A stretch of DNA of 64,000 bases, taken from Lineus longissimus. Lineage: Eukaryota > Nemertea > Pilidiophora > Heteronemertea > Lineidae. The position numbers and the translations under genes are program-made. The notes beneath the pieces were generated by a model that was given only the letters and a program-made list of their open reading frames with translations, did no database searches and was not told the origin of the DNA. Positions 22,514 to 37,500 of this stretch are shown here, one piece after another (within the stretch, counting starts at the first letter, position 1; each line of letters starts with the position of its first letter). The DNA lies in contig NC_088319.1 of NCBI RefSeq assembly GCF_910592395.1, positions 14,198,001 to 14,262,000 of the forward strand, given 5' to 3'.

Positions 22514-25500
22514 ATGACGACTCAGCTTATGCAACACTTCGTCAGCGGGCTGAAAAGCCGGAGTGAGGAGACAAGAGGTCGGATTGCCAGCGAGCTCAAC
22601 CACTATGTCTCGACAGAGTTGAGAGAGATTTCGAATGATGACTTGACAGCGTTTATGGACGAGATGAACCATCAGATCTTCGAGATGGTCTCCAGTCCTG
22701 ATGTGAATGAAAGGAAGGGAGGTATCCTGGCTATAGGTAAGCACAACCAGTGACCCCAGAGGAAACCTATGCTTTCAAAAAGAGTCACACTCTCTATCAC
22801 ATGAATGAGTATACTGCAAACAACCGGGAATCAAGCCTAGGACCTTTGAGGTGACAGGAGCTGACGTTTCCACTGTGCCATCAACAGCATCAGCTGAAAG
22901 GACACACCCTTGACCACTGCACTATCTTATTGTGAACTGATCGCCTACTTATCAATTTATTTATTTCCAGTGAGCCTGATCGGGCTGGATGTTGGGAACA
23001 CCAGCACACGCATCAGTAGATTTGCCAACTACCTCAGAAATCTTCTGCCATCAAGTGACATCGCGGTCATGGAAATGGCTGCCAAGGCAGTGGGGCGTCT
23101 AGCATTGGCATCTGGGACATACACATCCGAGTATGTCGAGTATGAAGAAAAGAGGGCGTTTGAATGGCTGAGCGGGGATAGGAATGAGGGCCGAAGACAA
23201 GCGGCCGTAAGTTTACATGAAATGATTGAATTTATTACAAAATTAATCACTTTGAATGAAAAAATTTAACAATAAGGCCACTTGAAAAAGAATGATTTGT
23301 TTTGGTATAGTCATCTCGTGCCATTCTGACCAGTGACCCTGGTCTCATTTACAATAAACTTAAAAAATCAGCTGTATTCATCCACAGTTCCAGGTTATTA
23401 TCATCTAGGGATTGCATTGGCACTGCCTCCCAAGGAGAATGACTCTATTAATATCTGAGCGACACAACTTTTTTCCAGGTCCTTGTTATTCGTGAGTTGG
23501 CTGTGTGTACCCCGACGTTCTTCTTCCAACAAGTCCAGCAGTTCTTTGATTGTATCTTCAATGCTGTTAGAGATATTAAAGTGAGTCCAAGTCCTGTGTC
23601 CATGCCTTCGAGTAGAAATATAAAGCAATCATCTAGGGATTCAGTGAGTTCTGGAAGCAAAAGAGTTGGGTCAATGCCGCCGTCAGATTGTCCAATCAAA
23701 AGTGCCAAATTTGGCATTCTCGAGAAACTATATATATTCATTGTGTTGACCTTGTGACTGTAAAACATGATATCGTTTCAGCCAAACATCCGGGAGGGTG
23801 CTGTGGCTGCACTCAGGGCTGCACTAGTAGTAACTTCACAGAGAGAGACCAAGGAAAGTCAGCGCCCCACATGGTACAAGGTGAGCTCATCATATTTATC
23901 ACATGAAATGAAAACAGTGGCCAAATTTTGAATTGGGTACTGTCAAGCACTTAAATTTTCCTGTTGTAGAACGTCAGTCTCATTATGATTGATTCTACTT
24001 CGTTTCTGGACCTAGTGTGTACAAACAAGACGAAGTGGAAGAAATCATCATCATCATTTTCCTTATTCTTCATGTCAGTATCATTTCTTTAATCTTCAGC
24101 AATGCTACGAAGAAGCAGAAAAGAATTATGACGATGTTCAGGCTCGTGATAAACGCATCACCCGAGATGACTGGGCACACGGATCACTCCTCATTATAAA
24201 TGAACTGCTGAGATGTGGCAACATTGAGGGCGAGGTAAACAAATGGTGTCTATTTCATAATAGTCTGGTCCATAAATGTTGTCTTAAATCATGGATGATT
24301 AATGAAGAAGTGACATCGCTCTCTTACTGTTGTCTTGCTTAAATTCTGAAAATATAAGACAAGTTCAAAGGTGGAGGAGCAGAAATTACTGCCGGCCATT
24401 GCTCATGCTTAGTTTTCTGCATAGTTACACTTACAGAGGATGGAGTATGATGATATGATTGCTTAAAAAACTGTACACGAATATTCTGCCTTACATTATT
24501 CACATCCCCTAATCTTTACTTTCAGAGGCTTCGACTAGAGATGGAGGACATCTCTGAGCAGCAGAAACAGCATGAGAGACATTATAAGGAGCTTTATTCC
24601 AAAGCCAAACACCAGTCGTTCTTCAGCAGTCATGCGTTCCACTCCAAGAGCCAGAGTCTCCGCCCTGCTCTGAAGGGACGACCAGGGACAACAAAAAACA
24701 TCTTCTACGAGAGCCGCACGTGCAAGGCGCTCATCGCAGATAAATTTGATAAGATTTGCCGTCTGGTGTTGAGGCATAAAGCCAGCAAGAGCCCTTACAT
24801 CCAACAGACACTTCTTGCTCTCATACCAAGACTTTCCGCTTTCCAATCGAAAAAGTTTGTTAAAAGGTACGTTGAACCAAAGTTGATTCGGTTGGCTAGG
24901 TACACTGAAATGGATTTTGAGCAATCCCAGCTTTTCCAAGAGATTTTTCACGTTGTTTTGTTGTTTTTTCAGTTACCTAGATGAGACTATCGGCTACCTG
25001 GTAGGATGCCTGAAAAAGGAACGTGAGAGATCGGCTGCGTTCCAAGCGATTGGTTTACTCGCCGTAGCGGTGCAGCGAGACATCTCGAAACATCTGAAAA
25101 GAATCATGGAGGTCATCAAACAGGCTTTGCCGACAAAAGATTTGCCGCAAAAAAGGCAGAAGAATCTTGTGGTCGAATCGTCGGTGTTTGCTTGTATCAG
25201 TATGTTAGCCAAGGCCGTGGGACCAGACATTGAGGATGATATTAGGGAACTGCTGGAGCCAATGTTAGCTGTTGGTCTGAGGTAAGTCATGGTAACATCT
25301 TTAGAAATCACTTTTACTTGTATCCGTGTGTTAGCCAAGGCCGTGGGACCAGATATTGAGGATGATATTAGGGAACTGCTGGAGCCAATGTTAGCTGTTG
25401 GTCTGAGGTAAGTCATGGTAACATCTTTAGAAATCACTTTTACTTGTATCCGTGTGTTAGCCAAGGCCGTGGGACCAGATATTGAGGATGATATCAAGGA

Positions 25501-28500
25501 ACTGCTGGAGCCAATGATATGAGCTGTTGGTCTTGGGTCACATCTTTAGGTATGTTGTCTATAAGAAAGAGAGCAGGAGCTAAGAAAGGGAGCAGACGTC
25601 AATATGTTTTCTTATTTGCTTACCTTGTCCTGGTCATTAGCTACAAGGGAAAACTGATCAAACCGATTTCTTTGGTACCTTCATTATTGTTGCAATTATA
25701 GATCAGCAAAAGTTACACACTTTTCCGTTGCAGCCCTGCCCTGACAGCGGCCCTCCGTGACCTGTCGATGAACATCCCGACACTGAAGAAACCCATCCAA
25801 GATGGCCTGTTGAAGATGCTGTCGCTCGTCTTGATGGGGCGCCCTCTTGTCCACCCTGGTGCCCCCAAGCTTCCTTCACCCTCGATCCCACAGTCAGGAT
25901 CTATGGGAAGCCTATCTGAGGTGCAGGACGTCACGAGTCTCACACTGGCTCTACGAACTCTGGGGAACTTCGATTTTGAAGGTAAGTTTGCGCGTAGATG
26001 ATTTGTGGAAAAATTCAGAAATATTCAGTCAGAATTGATTAGTTAAATATGCTTGGCATGGTTAACCTCATGAAGGTTTGCTAGATTCAGGTTGTTCTGT
26101 AACATATGTCTTCAGTATATTGTGCTAATGCTAATGAAGCAGTGGCCACACTGGTCATATGCACACAGTCGGACGCAGCCCAACGGCCTTTGTAGGGGGG
26201 TGTTCTGGTCGAATCTATCCTTGTTTTTTTGTACCTCGTATACCTATGCAAAGGCCTCAATGAGTCCATTTCAAATATCCTGTCAGTTGCACTGCCGCAT
26301 TACTTCAAAAAACAGATGGATGGGCCTTCTGGGCTGTGCAGAATCTGGTGAAACTTACATTATTCAGTCCTGTACTGTATTTAGTCAATATTTTAATCGA
26401 CCGTGATTCGCTTTAAAAGTGGCTTTTGTTAATCTTCTGCAGGTCACTCCCTGACACAATTTGTGCGTCACTGTGCTGACCATTTCTTGTCCAGTGAGCA
26501 CAAGGAAGTGCGCATGGAAGCTGTCCGCACATGTTCTCGACTCCTGACTCCTCTGCTCACTGTGAGTAACTTCTCCTTGTTCAGCATGCTCTCGAAGTTG
26601 ACGTGTATCACAGTGCTTTTAGTTTCACACCAAGAGATGCTAAATGCTAATTTTAGCCACTGAAATTCTAAGTAACTTCAACAACTTGCCATGACCAAAT
26701 GTCCTCATTTCAGGCAGAATAGCAAGAGAAATAAACATGTCCACAGAATAGCTTCAAACAATACAAGGTGTACATGTAATTGTAAGGCCTATAGTCTCCT
26801 TTTCTATCTGGGTTACCATTTCAGATCCTTGCCCATCAGCGAGGCCACATCAGTATGACTACTATGAATACTGTGGCAGACGTCCTCAACAAGCTGCTAG
26901 TTGTGGGAATCACAGATTCAGGTAGATTACTCACTTCTGTTTATTTGGATAGCTTGATTTTGCCTGTAAGGCTGTGTGCCTGAGAAAGGAACTGTTTCAA
27001 GTCATATTTTGAGTGAGGAGGAAATTTTTTATATTTCAGACCCAGATATCAGGACATGTGTCCTAATATCCCTTGATGAGCGATTCGACCCCCACCTTGC
27101 ACAGGCAGAGAATCTCTCTGCTCTGTTCGTGGCGATGAATGATGAGGTGTTTGAGATCAGGGAGCTTGCCATGTGCACCATTGGTCGACTGAGTAACATG
27201 AATCCTGCGTACGTGATGCCTTCTCTGAGAAAGACACTTATTCAAGTAAGTCATGGAATCTATGGTACTTTCCACATGAAAGGATAAGACCTTTCATGTT
27301 TGGGACAAATCCAGGGTTGTCTAAAGGTTTTCTGTTGGCTACAGAGCCAACACTTCTAACTTTTATTGCTTCTAACTGTTGTTGGTTAAGGAATAACATT
27401 TGTAACACACTCCAAACTAAATTTTCCAGATTCTCACCGAACTTGAGAACAGTGGTATGGGCCGTAATAAGGAACAGGCTGCCAAGATGTTGGGACATTT
27501 GGTCTCGACTGCCCCAAGACTGATCAAGCCCTACATGGAACCCATCCTCAAAGTCCTTGTTCCAAAACTGAAGGAGAGTGAACAGAACCCAAGCGTGACT
27601 ATCAGTGTCTTGGCTGCAATTGGAGAACAAGCACAGGTAAGTTTGTGTGTTTGAGCGTTCCCTCTACGATGCCTGATTTGGTCTATTTGCCTTGTGACTA
27701 ACCCTCTGCAAGGGAAGAGCCGCTTTGTCCATCACATCTGAGTGTATAAATTCCACTCGCAAATATCATCTCATCTCTCCTAGGTCAGCGGTATTGAGAT
27801 GAAAAAATGGATGGACGAGCTCCTCCCAATTATCATCGAGATGCTCCAAGATTCATCAGCTCTCCAGAAACGTGAGGTATCACTCTGGACCCTCGGCCAG
27901 CTGGTCGAGAGCACTGGCTACGTGGTGGTGCCGTACAAGAAATATCCAACGTTGTTAGAAGTGCTGCTGAATTTCCTGAAGACGGAACAGGCACCTGCTG
28001 TCAGGAGAGAGGTTGGTTTTGTTCGATTGTTACGTTTGTTTGCCCTAACTGGTTAAGGCCAATCGACTCCATGAAAGCCGTTTCTCAGAGTCCATGTTAT
28101 CAAGATTTGCCTGGTAAGAGTTTGATAAGACAGTAGAACAATGGGAATCTGAGCCTAGGTGCGTGGTACTAATCCAAGAGAAATCTCTTGATGGAATTCA
28201 AATTTACATTTCCTATAATTTGCAGACGATGAAAGTCCTGGGTCTCCTTGGTGCCCTTGATCCTTACAAGCACAAGATCAACCTGGGTGTGATTGATAAA
28301 TCAAGTGATGCTGGGGCCGTGTTGAGCATGTCTGAGACCAAGTCCAACCAGGACTCAAGTGGAGGTAAGTATAAACCACCTCAACGAAGGTGGGTTGCCC
28401 CTCTATTCAGTCTTTTTTATGAAGTATCCTGAGCACTGCAAAGAAAATTTCAGGAGGTATTATCACTATGTTTTTTGGCTAATCTTATAAAAACAGAAGG

Positions 28501-31500
28501 GTCAAACCTATTGATACACCTGAATGAGCCTCAACCAAATGAAGAAAGGGCGGTATTTTCCTTTTCCAGGTGAATACAGCACCAGTGAGATGCTCGTCAA
28601 CATGAGCACGGCGACCCTGGAGGAATTCTACCCAGCAATTGCCATCGCCGTCTTGATGCGCATCATTCGTGACCCATCTCTCTCCCAGCATCACACAATG
28701 GTGGTCCAGGCTATTACCTTCATCTTCAAAAGTCTCGGCATCAAATGTGTGCCGTATTTGCAACAGGTCATGCCAGCTTATCTAAATGTGATCAGGACGT
28801 CCGACTCAACATTTAGAGAGGTAGGTATTGGTTCAGTAACCCTGGGGAACATTGCACCTGTTATTCGGGACATAATATTGCCAACGTAAGGAAGGCATTG
28901 GGCATTGCAACAAAGATAAGAAAGCAAATGGTGGGTTGATGAATCTTACCAGTCAAATGAAAACTCAGTTCATGTTAAGGCTTCATACTCGGTGGTTGTC
29001 TGTGTTGGCGAAAAGTTTCTACTACTGATGCATTTTCCATTTCAGTTCTTGTTCCAACAACTCGGCGTGATCATCGCAATCGTCAAACAACACATCAGGA
29101 ACTATCTTGATGATATCTTCGAATTGATCAAGGTAGGTTGCTGTTCTTGTTTTGGAGTAGGTCCATGAAAACTATCTACTTTTATGTATGTGCAGTTTGA
29201 TTACAAAGTGTTTCCCTGAAAAGCCGACTCTTGTGGTTTATATAACCTGTTGGAAGAGGACATCAAAGCCCCCCCCCCCCCCCGAAACCTGGGAGACCCA
29301 GAGTCCCTTTCCATTATATAAGATGAATTTCCACCGGGAATCAATATCACAATCTCTGTGCTAAACAACTGCGGCAGCGGTTGCCTAATGGATAAACTTT
29401 TGAATCTTTCAAGCATCTCCTCAATTTGCTTTTCCTCTATTACTATTTTCAGGATTACTGGACCCTGAACAGCCCAATGCAGAACACAATCATCCTTTTG
29501 ATCGAGCAGATCGTAGGAGCTCTTGGCACCGAGTTTAAAGTCTACCTGCCCCAAGTTATTCCCCAGATCCTTCGAGTCTTCATGCATGACAACAGTCACA
29601 GTAGAGGTGTTACTGCAAAGGTAAGACAAATCTTCTCTCTCAAGCCTCCAGCATGGTTTAATTTTGTAGAACAGCCCAATTTAGATCCTGTGACTCTGGC
29701 CTTAGCAGATTTTTTGTTGCCCCCTGCCACTCTGGGTGGGCATCAGTTGGGATGCTTGGCCTGGTGCCTCCATCTTTGGACTCCATCACAAGCTACGGTC
29801 CACCACAGTCATTTTGCCCTAGGCCGCAAATGAAGTGAGCTGTCCCTGCTGGTCATAAATCTACACATATGATGAGAATTATGAATCCAACACCTTTAAG
29901 CTTGACTAGACCATACAACCACCTCTTAGATCTAATCTTAACTTGCGTAAAATTGTTCTTATTTTCCAGTTGTTAAATGCGCTGCAGTTGTTCGGTGCCA
30001 ATCTTGATGATTACCTTCACTTGTTGCTTCCTCCAGTTGTCAAACTGTTTGAGTCAACGGAAGTCCCTGTTTCTGTAAGGAGGTGGGTAAAGCATTTTTT
30101 GAACCTATGAAAATAAAACCCGGACAAATAGTCATCAAAAATATATACTAAGGCGAGTTCACTTTGAATATTTTTGATGTCACCGATGTAAAAAAGCCTA
30201 TCATAAGATAGGAGCTACACTCTTTTGATACCTTGGTAACAAAACTACTCTCACTGACAACTGACTATCATTTTCTTCAAAACCACAGCCTGATGATTTC
30301 AAAAGTTTCCAGTTTGAGTTCCATTCGGAAATTTCATTTCAGGGTTGCACTTGAGACGGTTGACAAACTAACCAACACACTAGACTTGTCGGAATACTCC
30401 TCCCGCATCATCCATCCTCTGGTGCGAACGCTCGACACTTGTCCGGAACTACGCTACGCTGCCATGGATACCCTCTCTGCCCTCGTGATGCAGCTCGGCA
30501 AGAAGTACCAAATCTTCATCCCGATGGTGAATAAGGTTCTGACGAAACACAAGGTCAGCCACCAGCAATATGATTTGCTTCTTGGACGTATTCTAAAGGT
30601 AAGATTCGGTTTGTGACAAATGCTCATTATTCCCTTTAGCGTGGTGCACCTTGGTGACAAAATTGAGAAGAATACCTTCATTTCATTTCCAACCAATCAC
30701 CCGTTTCCACTCTTATACAAATCTTATTTTGAAAGCTCAGAGTAATCTAGGATTTTGCTTTATAATCAATATGGCGCATCTTATGACGTTATGTTTCCCT
30801 CCATGTTTCAGTTGATAGACATAGCCAAAGATCATCACGTAAGTTTTCCTCATTTTCCTAAACCATTTCCCATGTTTGATGTTCTTGATGGCGTAAGATA
30901 TTGTTGAATAAACATGTTTCGAAAATGAGATGAAATTTGTTAGAAAGTTTGCACGGCTTAATTAACAACCTCAAATGCTCGTTTACACTGTTTGCAGGGC
31001 TCGGCTATAAGTGAGATCGAGAATGACCCAATCTTGGGCAAGCATCGGCACCGCCGCGGTAAAGCCAACGATATCAGTACCGACCAGACCGCTGAGACCG
31101 CCACCATCAAGAAATTACACGTCAGTGCTACGAACCTGCAGAGGGTAAGTGAAAAGAAAGATACTGGCCAATACCACATGTTGATGAACCATAGTGGCAT
31201 GCAACCAATATTAAGACAGATGCCAAAAGGAGAAAAGAATAAAAATTGAGAGGGGTGTTTTTCATTTCAGGCCTGGCAAGCAACCAGGAGGGTTTCCAAG
31301 GATGACTGGATGGAATGGCTGAGGAGATTGAGTATTGAGCTGTTGAAGGAGTCGCCTTCACCCGCACTCAGGTCCTGCTGGGCTTTGGCTCAAACGTACA
31401 ATCCTCTGGCAAGGTCAGTAAACATGTAGTAATAGTGAGAATAGAAAGATTTGTATTGCGCTTAATCAAACTCACTTTTATTGCCCCGGCTATTGGTTTT

Positions 31501-34500
31501 GGTGAGACAACCATAACTTCTGGTGTTGGTAAAAGATGTGTCAAAAGCAGATTCTGAGTGAATTATGCCTAAGTCAACTAACCTCCAGTTCAGTATCATT
31601 TCCTTACTGTAAACTACCATCGCTTCAATGGCTATCCGAAATATTTCAGAGAACTTTTCAACGCAGCCTTTGTGTCCTGCTGGACTGAGCTTAGTGAGAC
31701 CCAGCAAGATGAGCTGATCCATTGTCTGGAGCAAGCGTTGACAGCTCAAGACATACCTGAGATCACACAGACACTGCTCAATCTGGCCGAGTTTATGGAA
31801 CATTGTGATAAGGTAGGGATATTCATCAGGGTTTTTTTTCAGCAATTGCCTCGACTACTTAATAAACCAGAACAAAATTACTGCACCCATATGATAAATA
31901 TTGCCAAATTCCTTGTGGTTAGACACTTTGCTTGACATCCAGTTCTACTTGTAGGGTCCACTGCCTCTGGGTATCAACCTGCTGGGAGAGAGGGCCATCA
32001 AATGTCGAGCATATGCCAAGGCTCTCCATTATAAGGAAGAGGAGTTCCACACTGGTGCTAATACACAGATACTCGGAGCTTTAATCAGGTTAGTTACAGG
32101 ATGGATCAGAGTACGGGACTTGATTGCTCCACATTCTCTCTCTTTTTCTCAGATATGAGCAACCAATTGCTGATATTTCTCCATAAAAGTGTGGTACTTG
32201 ATGGGTCGAGCCACTTTGCACACATGACATCTTGCAAATTCAGTCTGTGGTGAAAAAAAGCCAAACTGATTGTTTCATTCGCATCGGATATCGGGAAAGG
32301 GAACGATTTTTCTTGGTTCTTCTGCCTAAAAATGTCTTGTCATCTTCATCGTTGTCATGGTTTCAGTATCAACAACAAGTTACAGCAGTCTGAAGCTGCT
32401 GCTGGTGTGCTGGAATATGCCATGAAACATCATCGCGCTGATTTGGTGAGTCACTAATATCATTGACATTAGATTACCTAAACTCCTGAAAATTACACTC
32501 CTGAAATCTGAAACATGGCATGAGTTACTCTTCACAAGTGGCGGGTACCTTGGGGGCCTATGAGAGTAATTCAAAGCATAACCTTGACTAATCTTTTTTT
32601 AAATTCCAACCTGAAGTAACCAGTTTTGTCTTCCACCTTTCAGAAAGTTCAGGAGACGTGGTACGAGAAGCTTCATGAATGGACAGATGCCTTGGCTGCC
32701 TATGAGAGGAAACAAGAAACCAACCCTGATGACATGAACCTGAGCCTCGGCCGGATGAGGTGCTTGGAAGCTCTGGGCGAATGGTGAGATTGTGTTGACT
32801 GTAAACGAGGAAGTATAGCAGTTTACAAGGCTATGTCACTTGTTGTCAGTGTTGTCAAAAATGCAATGAAACACTGTGCCTTTGATGTTTGTTTGATGTT
32901 TGTTTGATGTTTGGTATGCCTAGAAACAACAATACAATACAATCAACTTGACTTGATTACGTCAACTCGAGAAAAAAATCACCTACATGTAGTTCTCGGC
33001 TCACGATCTGAACTTCTCTATCGTGAATGTGATTATTTCCAGGGGTCAGCTAAATTCTCTTTCTGTTGAGAAATGGCCTACCGTCAGTGATGAAATGCGT
33101 CAGACGATGGCTCGGATGGCTGCTGCTGCTGCCTGGGGACTAGGTAAGTGAGGTTGAGAGTCTATACTTAGTCTATTTTGAGGCCAGTTTTTGCCTCCTT
33201 CTCATAAAATGTAACCGCTTAATGAGGTCCACATGGTGCAAAAATTACTGGACTTAGGGACAAAGTTCATTGTTGGCTTTCTCTGTTCTAGAACAATGGG
33301 AATGCATGGAGGAGTACAGCTGTCTCATTCCCCGCGACACCTATGACGGTGCCTTCTACAGGGCCGTCCTGGCCATCCATATGGACAAGAACTACAGCCT
33401 GGCTCAGCAGTGTATTGAGAAAGCTCGCGACATCTTGGATACAGAGCTGACTGCGATGGCTGGGGAGAGTTACAATCGAGCTTATGGTGTAAGTAGACAT
33501 GTACTTGGCTCCTTGTATGTCTCAAATGCATTGTACCGAATGTAGGGAGGCCACCATGAGATGAAATGTCTTCCAACAAGTTTCAGATTGATATCAGATT
33601 TGAAAAAGCTGTCCAAATAGTGTAACAGTTATTAGCGAAAATTTATAAAAAAAGGAACAATTTCAGTATTCTATTGAATATTAGATGTGTTGCCACTTGG
33701 TCTAGGCCTATTGTAAACAGCTTACTCCCGAACAGTTGATCTTATATAACATTTTCCTACCAAAAATTGTGATTTTTCAGGCTATGGTAAATGTGCAAAT
33801 GCTATCAGAACTGGAGGAGATCATCCAGTACAAACTGATCCCAGAACGGCGTGACATCTTGAAGAACATCTGGTGGGATCGTCTGCAGGGCTGTCAACGT
33901 GTTGTCGAAGACTGGCAGAAGATTATTCAAATTCGCTCCCTGGTTGTCTCGGCAACGGACGACATGAGAACGTGGCTGAAATACGCTAGTCTGTGCAGAA
34001 AGAGCGGGAGACTGGTAAGTGATCAAACCACTACGTCAATGATAAGTTTCGTCTTTTCCTCAATGACCTTCTATTTCTTTCACTCTTTTGTGAATGAACC
34101 AATAACTTAATTTCTACTTGTTTCAGGCTCTGTCTCACAAAACCCTAGTCAAGCTGTTGGGAGTTGACCCATCGAAGAACCCCGACCACCCGTTGCCAAC
34201 GACCTACCCCGAGGTCACATTTGCTTACATGAAGCACATGTGGAAGAACAATCAAAAGGTATATCGTGTACATTCACAGCTCAATCAATTACATGTACTT
34301 GCTATTAAAATCAGCCATGTCTCCCTTGCTGAGACCCCTTTTGTGACCACTTTAATTAGGGCACCAATCCAGCAGGACTCCCAGAAGATCTGTTGATTCC
34401 ATTCATCAAACATGCCACTCTGCCTCATGCACCTCCTTAGAAGTATCATTGGGACAGCGCGGCTTAATCTTTCGCATTGCATGGATCAAATTAGCCTAAA

Positions 34501-37500
34501 ATGTGTTTCTTTTGTACACTACTATGCATAAAGTGACATATAAAAACATAATGTTAATGGATATTTTCATCATCTCTTCGCACACAGCAAGAGGCCTTCC
34601 AGAAGCTCTCCCAGTTTGTCAACTCTGCCCTGCAGCCGCAGGCTATGCAGTTGATCTCACCTGAAGACTCGCAGAGAAGGATTGACTTGAATAAGCTCAT
34701 GGCCAAGTAAGAAGCAGAGTCAAACCTAAGTCTGGCTGGTTATCACTTCTACACTTAGTATCAATTTGCCCTTGATGGGCTTGGTGAATGATACATTTTG
34801 ACAGTCCCTAACTTCCCTTTTTTGTGACGAAATTTAAATATTTGGACAGGCCCTCATATCATCATCTTTATTCAATGAGTTATTTTTTTCTAGCCATACA
34901 AATCTTCACCTCTGTCTTCTCCTTCATCTTCTTCTTCTGTGCTTGACTGGATGTGTTCTGGCATTGTAACAGCAAGGTCAGAGCATTACATCTTAAAAAC
35001 TTCGGTTTAAAAGGGATGGATGGATGTACGCATTATTTGATAAACATTTGTTATGATTTTTTTCAGGTGTTACTTGAAGATGGGAAGCTGGATCGAGAAC
35101 CTACAAGGAGTCAACGAGACATCGATTCCAGAAGTTTTACGTTACTACTCTACTGCCACTGAACATGATAGAAACTGGTACAAGGTGAGCCAAGTTGACT
35201 ACCCCAATTTGATGACAGGCGTCATTTTGATTCGGACTTATGATTCGTAGGTTTGAATCGAACATCATGAGGTTATATTGTTGATCACTTCAGTTAATGT
35301 ACTCCTTCTTTTCTAGGCTTGGCATTCGTGGGCCTACATGAACTATGAGGCTGTACTCTTCTACAAGCAGCAGAATGCCGGCCTCGGCAAAAAGGATGAA
35401 ATAACACCAGATGCGGAAGAGGGTGCGACTGCTGCAACATCACCTATGACGTCGGATATTGTCACCGCTAAGATCCAAAAATACTGCGTTCCCGCCATAA
35501 CTGGATTTGTCCGCTCCATTGCATTGTCGAAAGGACATTCACTGCAAGACACTTTAAGGTATGATGGTGACGCTCTCCATGGAGAAATATGAACATTTTC
35601 TATTCAAATTAGTTTGACCACAATATGAAGAAGATCATGTATACTAAACTGCCAGATGCACTTTGGTAAATTTTCATGAGACATATTTTCAGGGTCTTTT
35701 AAAAAGCTTTTCCAAGACTTGTTGGTTTTAGGACAAAAGGAGACACTGATTTGCCAGCATATCTATCAAGTTTTCTTGTATCCTCTGAATCATCAATAGT
35801 ACCAAACCAACCTTTCCTTGTTCTTCAGGCTGCTCACGCTGTGGTTTGACTACGGCCAGTGGCAAGATGCCTACGACGCGCTGGTTGAAGGCATCAAAAC
35901 TATCGACATCGACAACTGGCTTCAGGTCATCCCTCAACTCATCGCGAGGATTGACACACCGCGCCATATGGTGGGGCGACTTATTCAACAACTGCTCATG
36001 GATATCGGCAAACAACACCCACAGGTAAAGAACTAGTGCTCATTTGGACAACCCTTCCTCCTCCTCCCCCAAATTAATATTGCAGGATTGCTCCAACTCG
36101 TTTGCTTACAAACAGCAGGCACAGTTAGAAGGAGAAAACCTAAAAACCAAGCTGTGAGGATCTCCACAGCCTCGTCGTTAACAGCGGTCACTTCTATTCC
36201 AATTATTTTCCAGGCTCTGATCTATCCTCTGACTGTAGCCTCCAAGTCTAGCACTCCGGCACGACAGAATGCTGCCAATAAGGTCCTCAACAACATGTGT
36301 GAACACAGTAATACATTGGTCAAACAAGCTATTCTGGTAAGTTATTCTGGGAAAACTTTGATTTTGTTGTTAACCGGTAGCAATTCTTAGTCAATTGAAA
36401 CAAGGTTTGGCTACAAGGGTTAAGAGATGCATGATTGAAACAAAACCTTTGGTAGCCTTACCTCACTGTGGATATCACAAGCTCTTGCACTTAAGGAGAC
36501 TTAGGTTTTTTTCAACAGCCTTTAAAAAAGCTGAAAACTAATCGAGTTCCTAATCGAGTTCCTAGGTTTTACCGAAATTTGGTCTTGCTAGGCCTTTGTT
36601 AAACACTTACATGTACATGTTTATCTGAAACCCATATCTATCATCTCTATTAGGTGAGTGAGGAGTTGATCCGTGTCGCCATACTCTGGCACGAGCTCTG
36701 GCACGAAGGCCTAGAGGAAGCTTCAAGGCTTTACTTCGGGGAGAGAAACGTCAAGGGCATGTTTGCCACACTCGAACCGCTCCATGCGTTGATAGAGAAA
36801 GGACCTCAGACGCTCAAGGAAACATCCTTCAATCAGGTTGGTGTTTATTCGTAATCAGAACAGTGCAGTCTGGCTATGTGTCTTTACCTCATGGCACCAA
36901 ATTCCAGATTGATATCTGGCCAATGATATCATAACCTCACCTCAATTTCATAACTCTCTCCGGTTTGAGTTGGAATGTCACATGTAAAAAAACCAAAACC
37001 AGCACATTCTGCTTTGCCCTGAGCTGAGAACTGACTGATGAAATATGAATTAGTGAAACAATTCCTCACCGATGTAGCATACTACTGGATTTTCTTAACT
37101 TCTGAGCTGTACCTTTCTCCAGGCATATGGGCGTGATTTAATGGAGGCTCAGGACTGGTGCAGGAAGTATCAGCGTTCGTCTAATGTGAAGGACTTGACT
37201 CAGGCGTGGGATCTCTACTACCACGTGTTCAGGAGGATATCGAAACAACTACCTCAGGTAATAACGAATAAGGTCACAATAAATCTTGCCCTTGGTTGTT
37301 TGGCATCTGATTTATGTTCTAAATTCTCAGTGGGCCATTTTGATTTTCATTTTATGAGGACTTGTGGTAAAGGTCAGTCACGGAGCAAACATATTGGTCA
37401 AGGACAGCCGCAATGATATGTCAAAGCATTTGGCTTCACAACACAGTTAACTTGTGGGGTAAATGTCCCACAATGACTCCCATTAACAAGCTGACTTCCC

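Noticed and set aside
25282-25407. Use of the second donor in the mTOR triplication as a longer exon 7
   Set aside because: The frame meets a stop immediately after the first donor (AGG TAA). Splicing from 25281 gives the conserved sequence instead.
29268-29285. Recurrent C or G runs here and near 15366, 18398, 48930 and 60199
   Set aside because: These are simple homopolymer runs of about 9-18 bases. One accompanies a MITE, but the others show no common context, so I do not treat them as a system.
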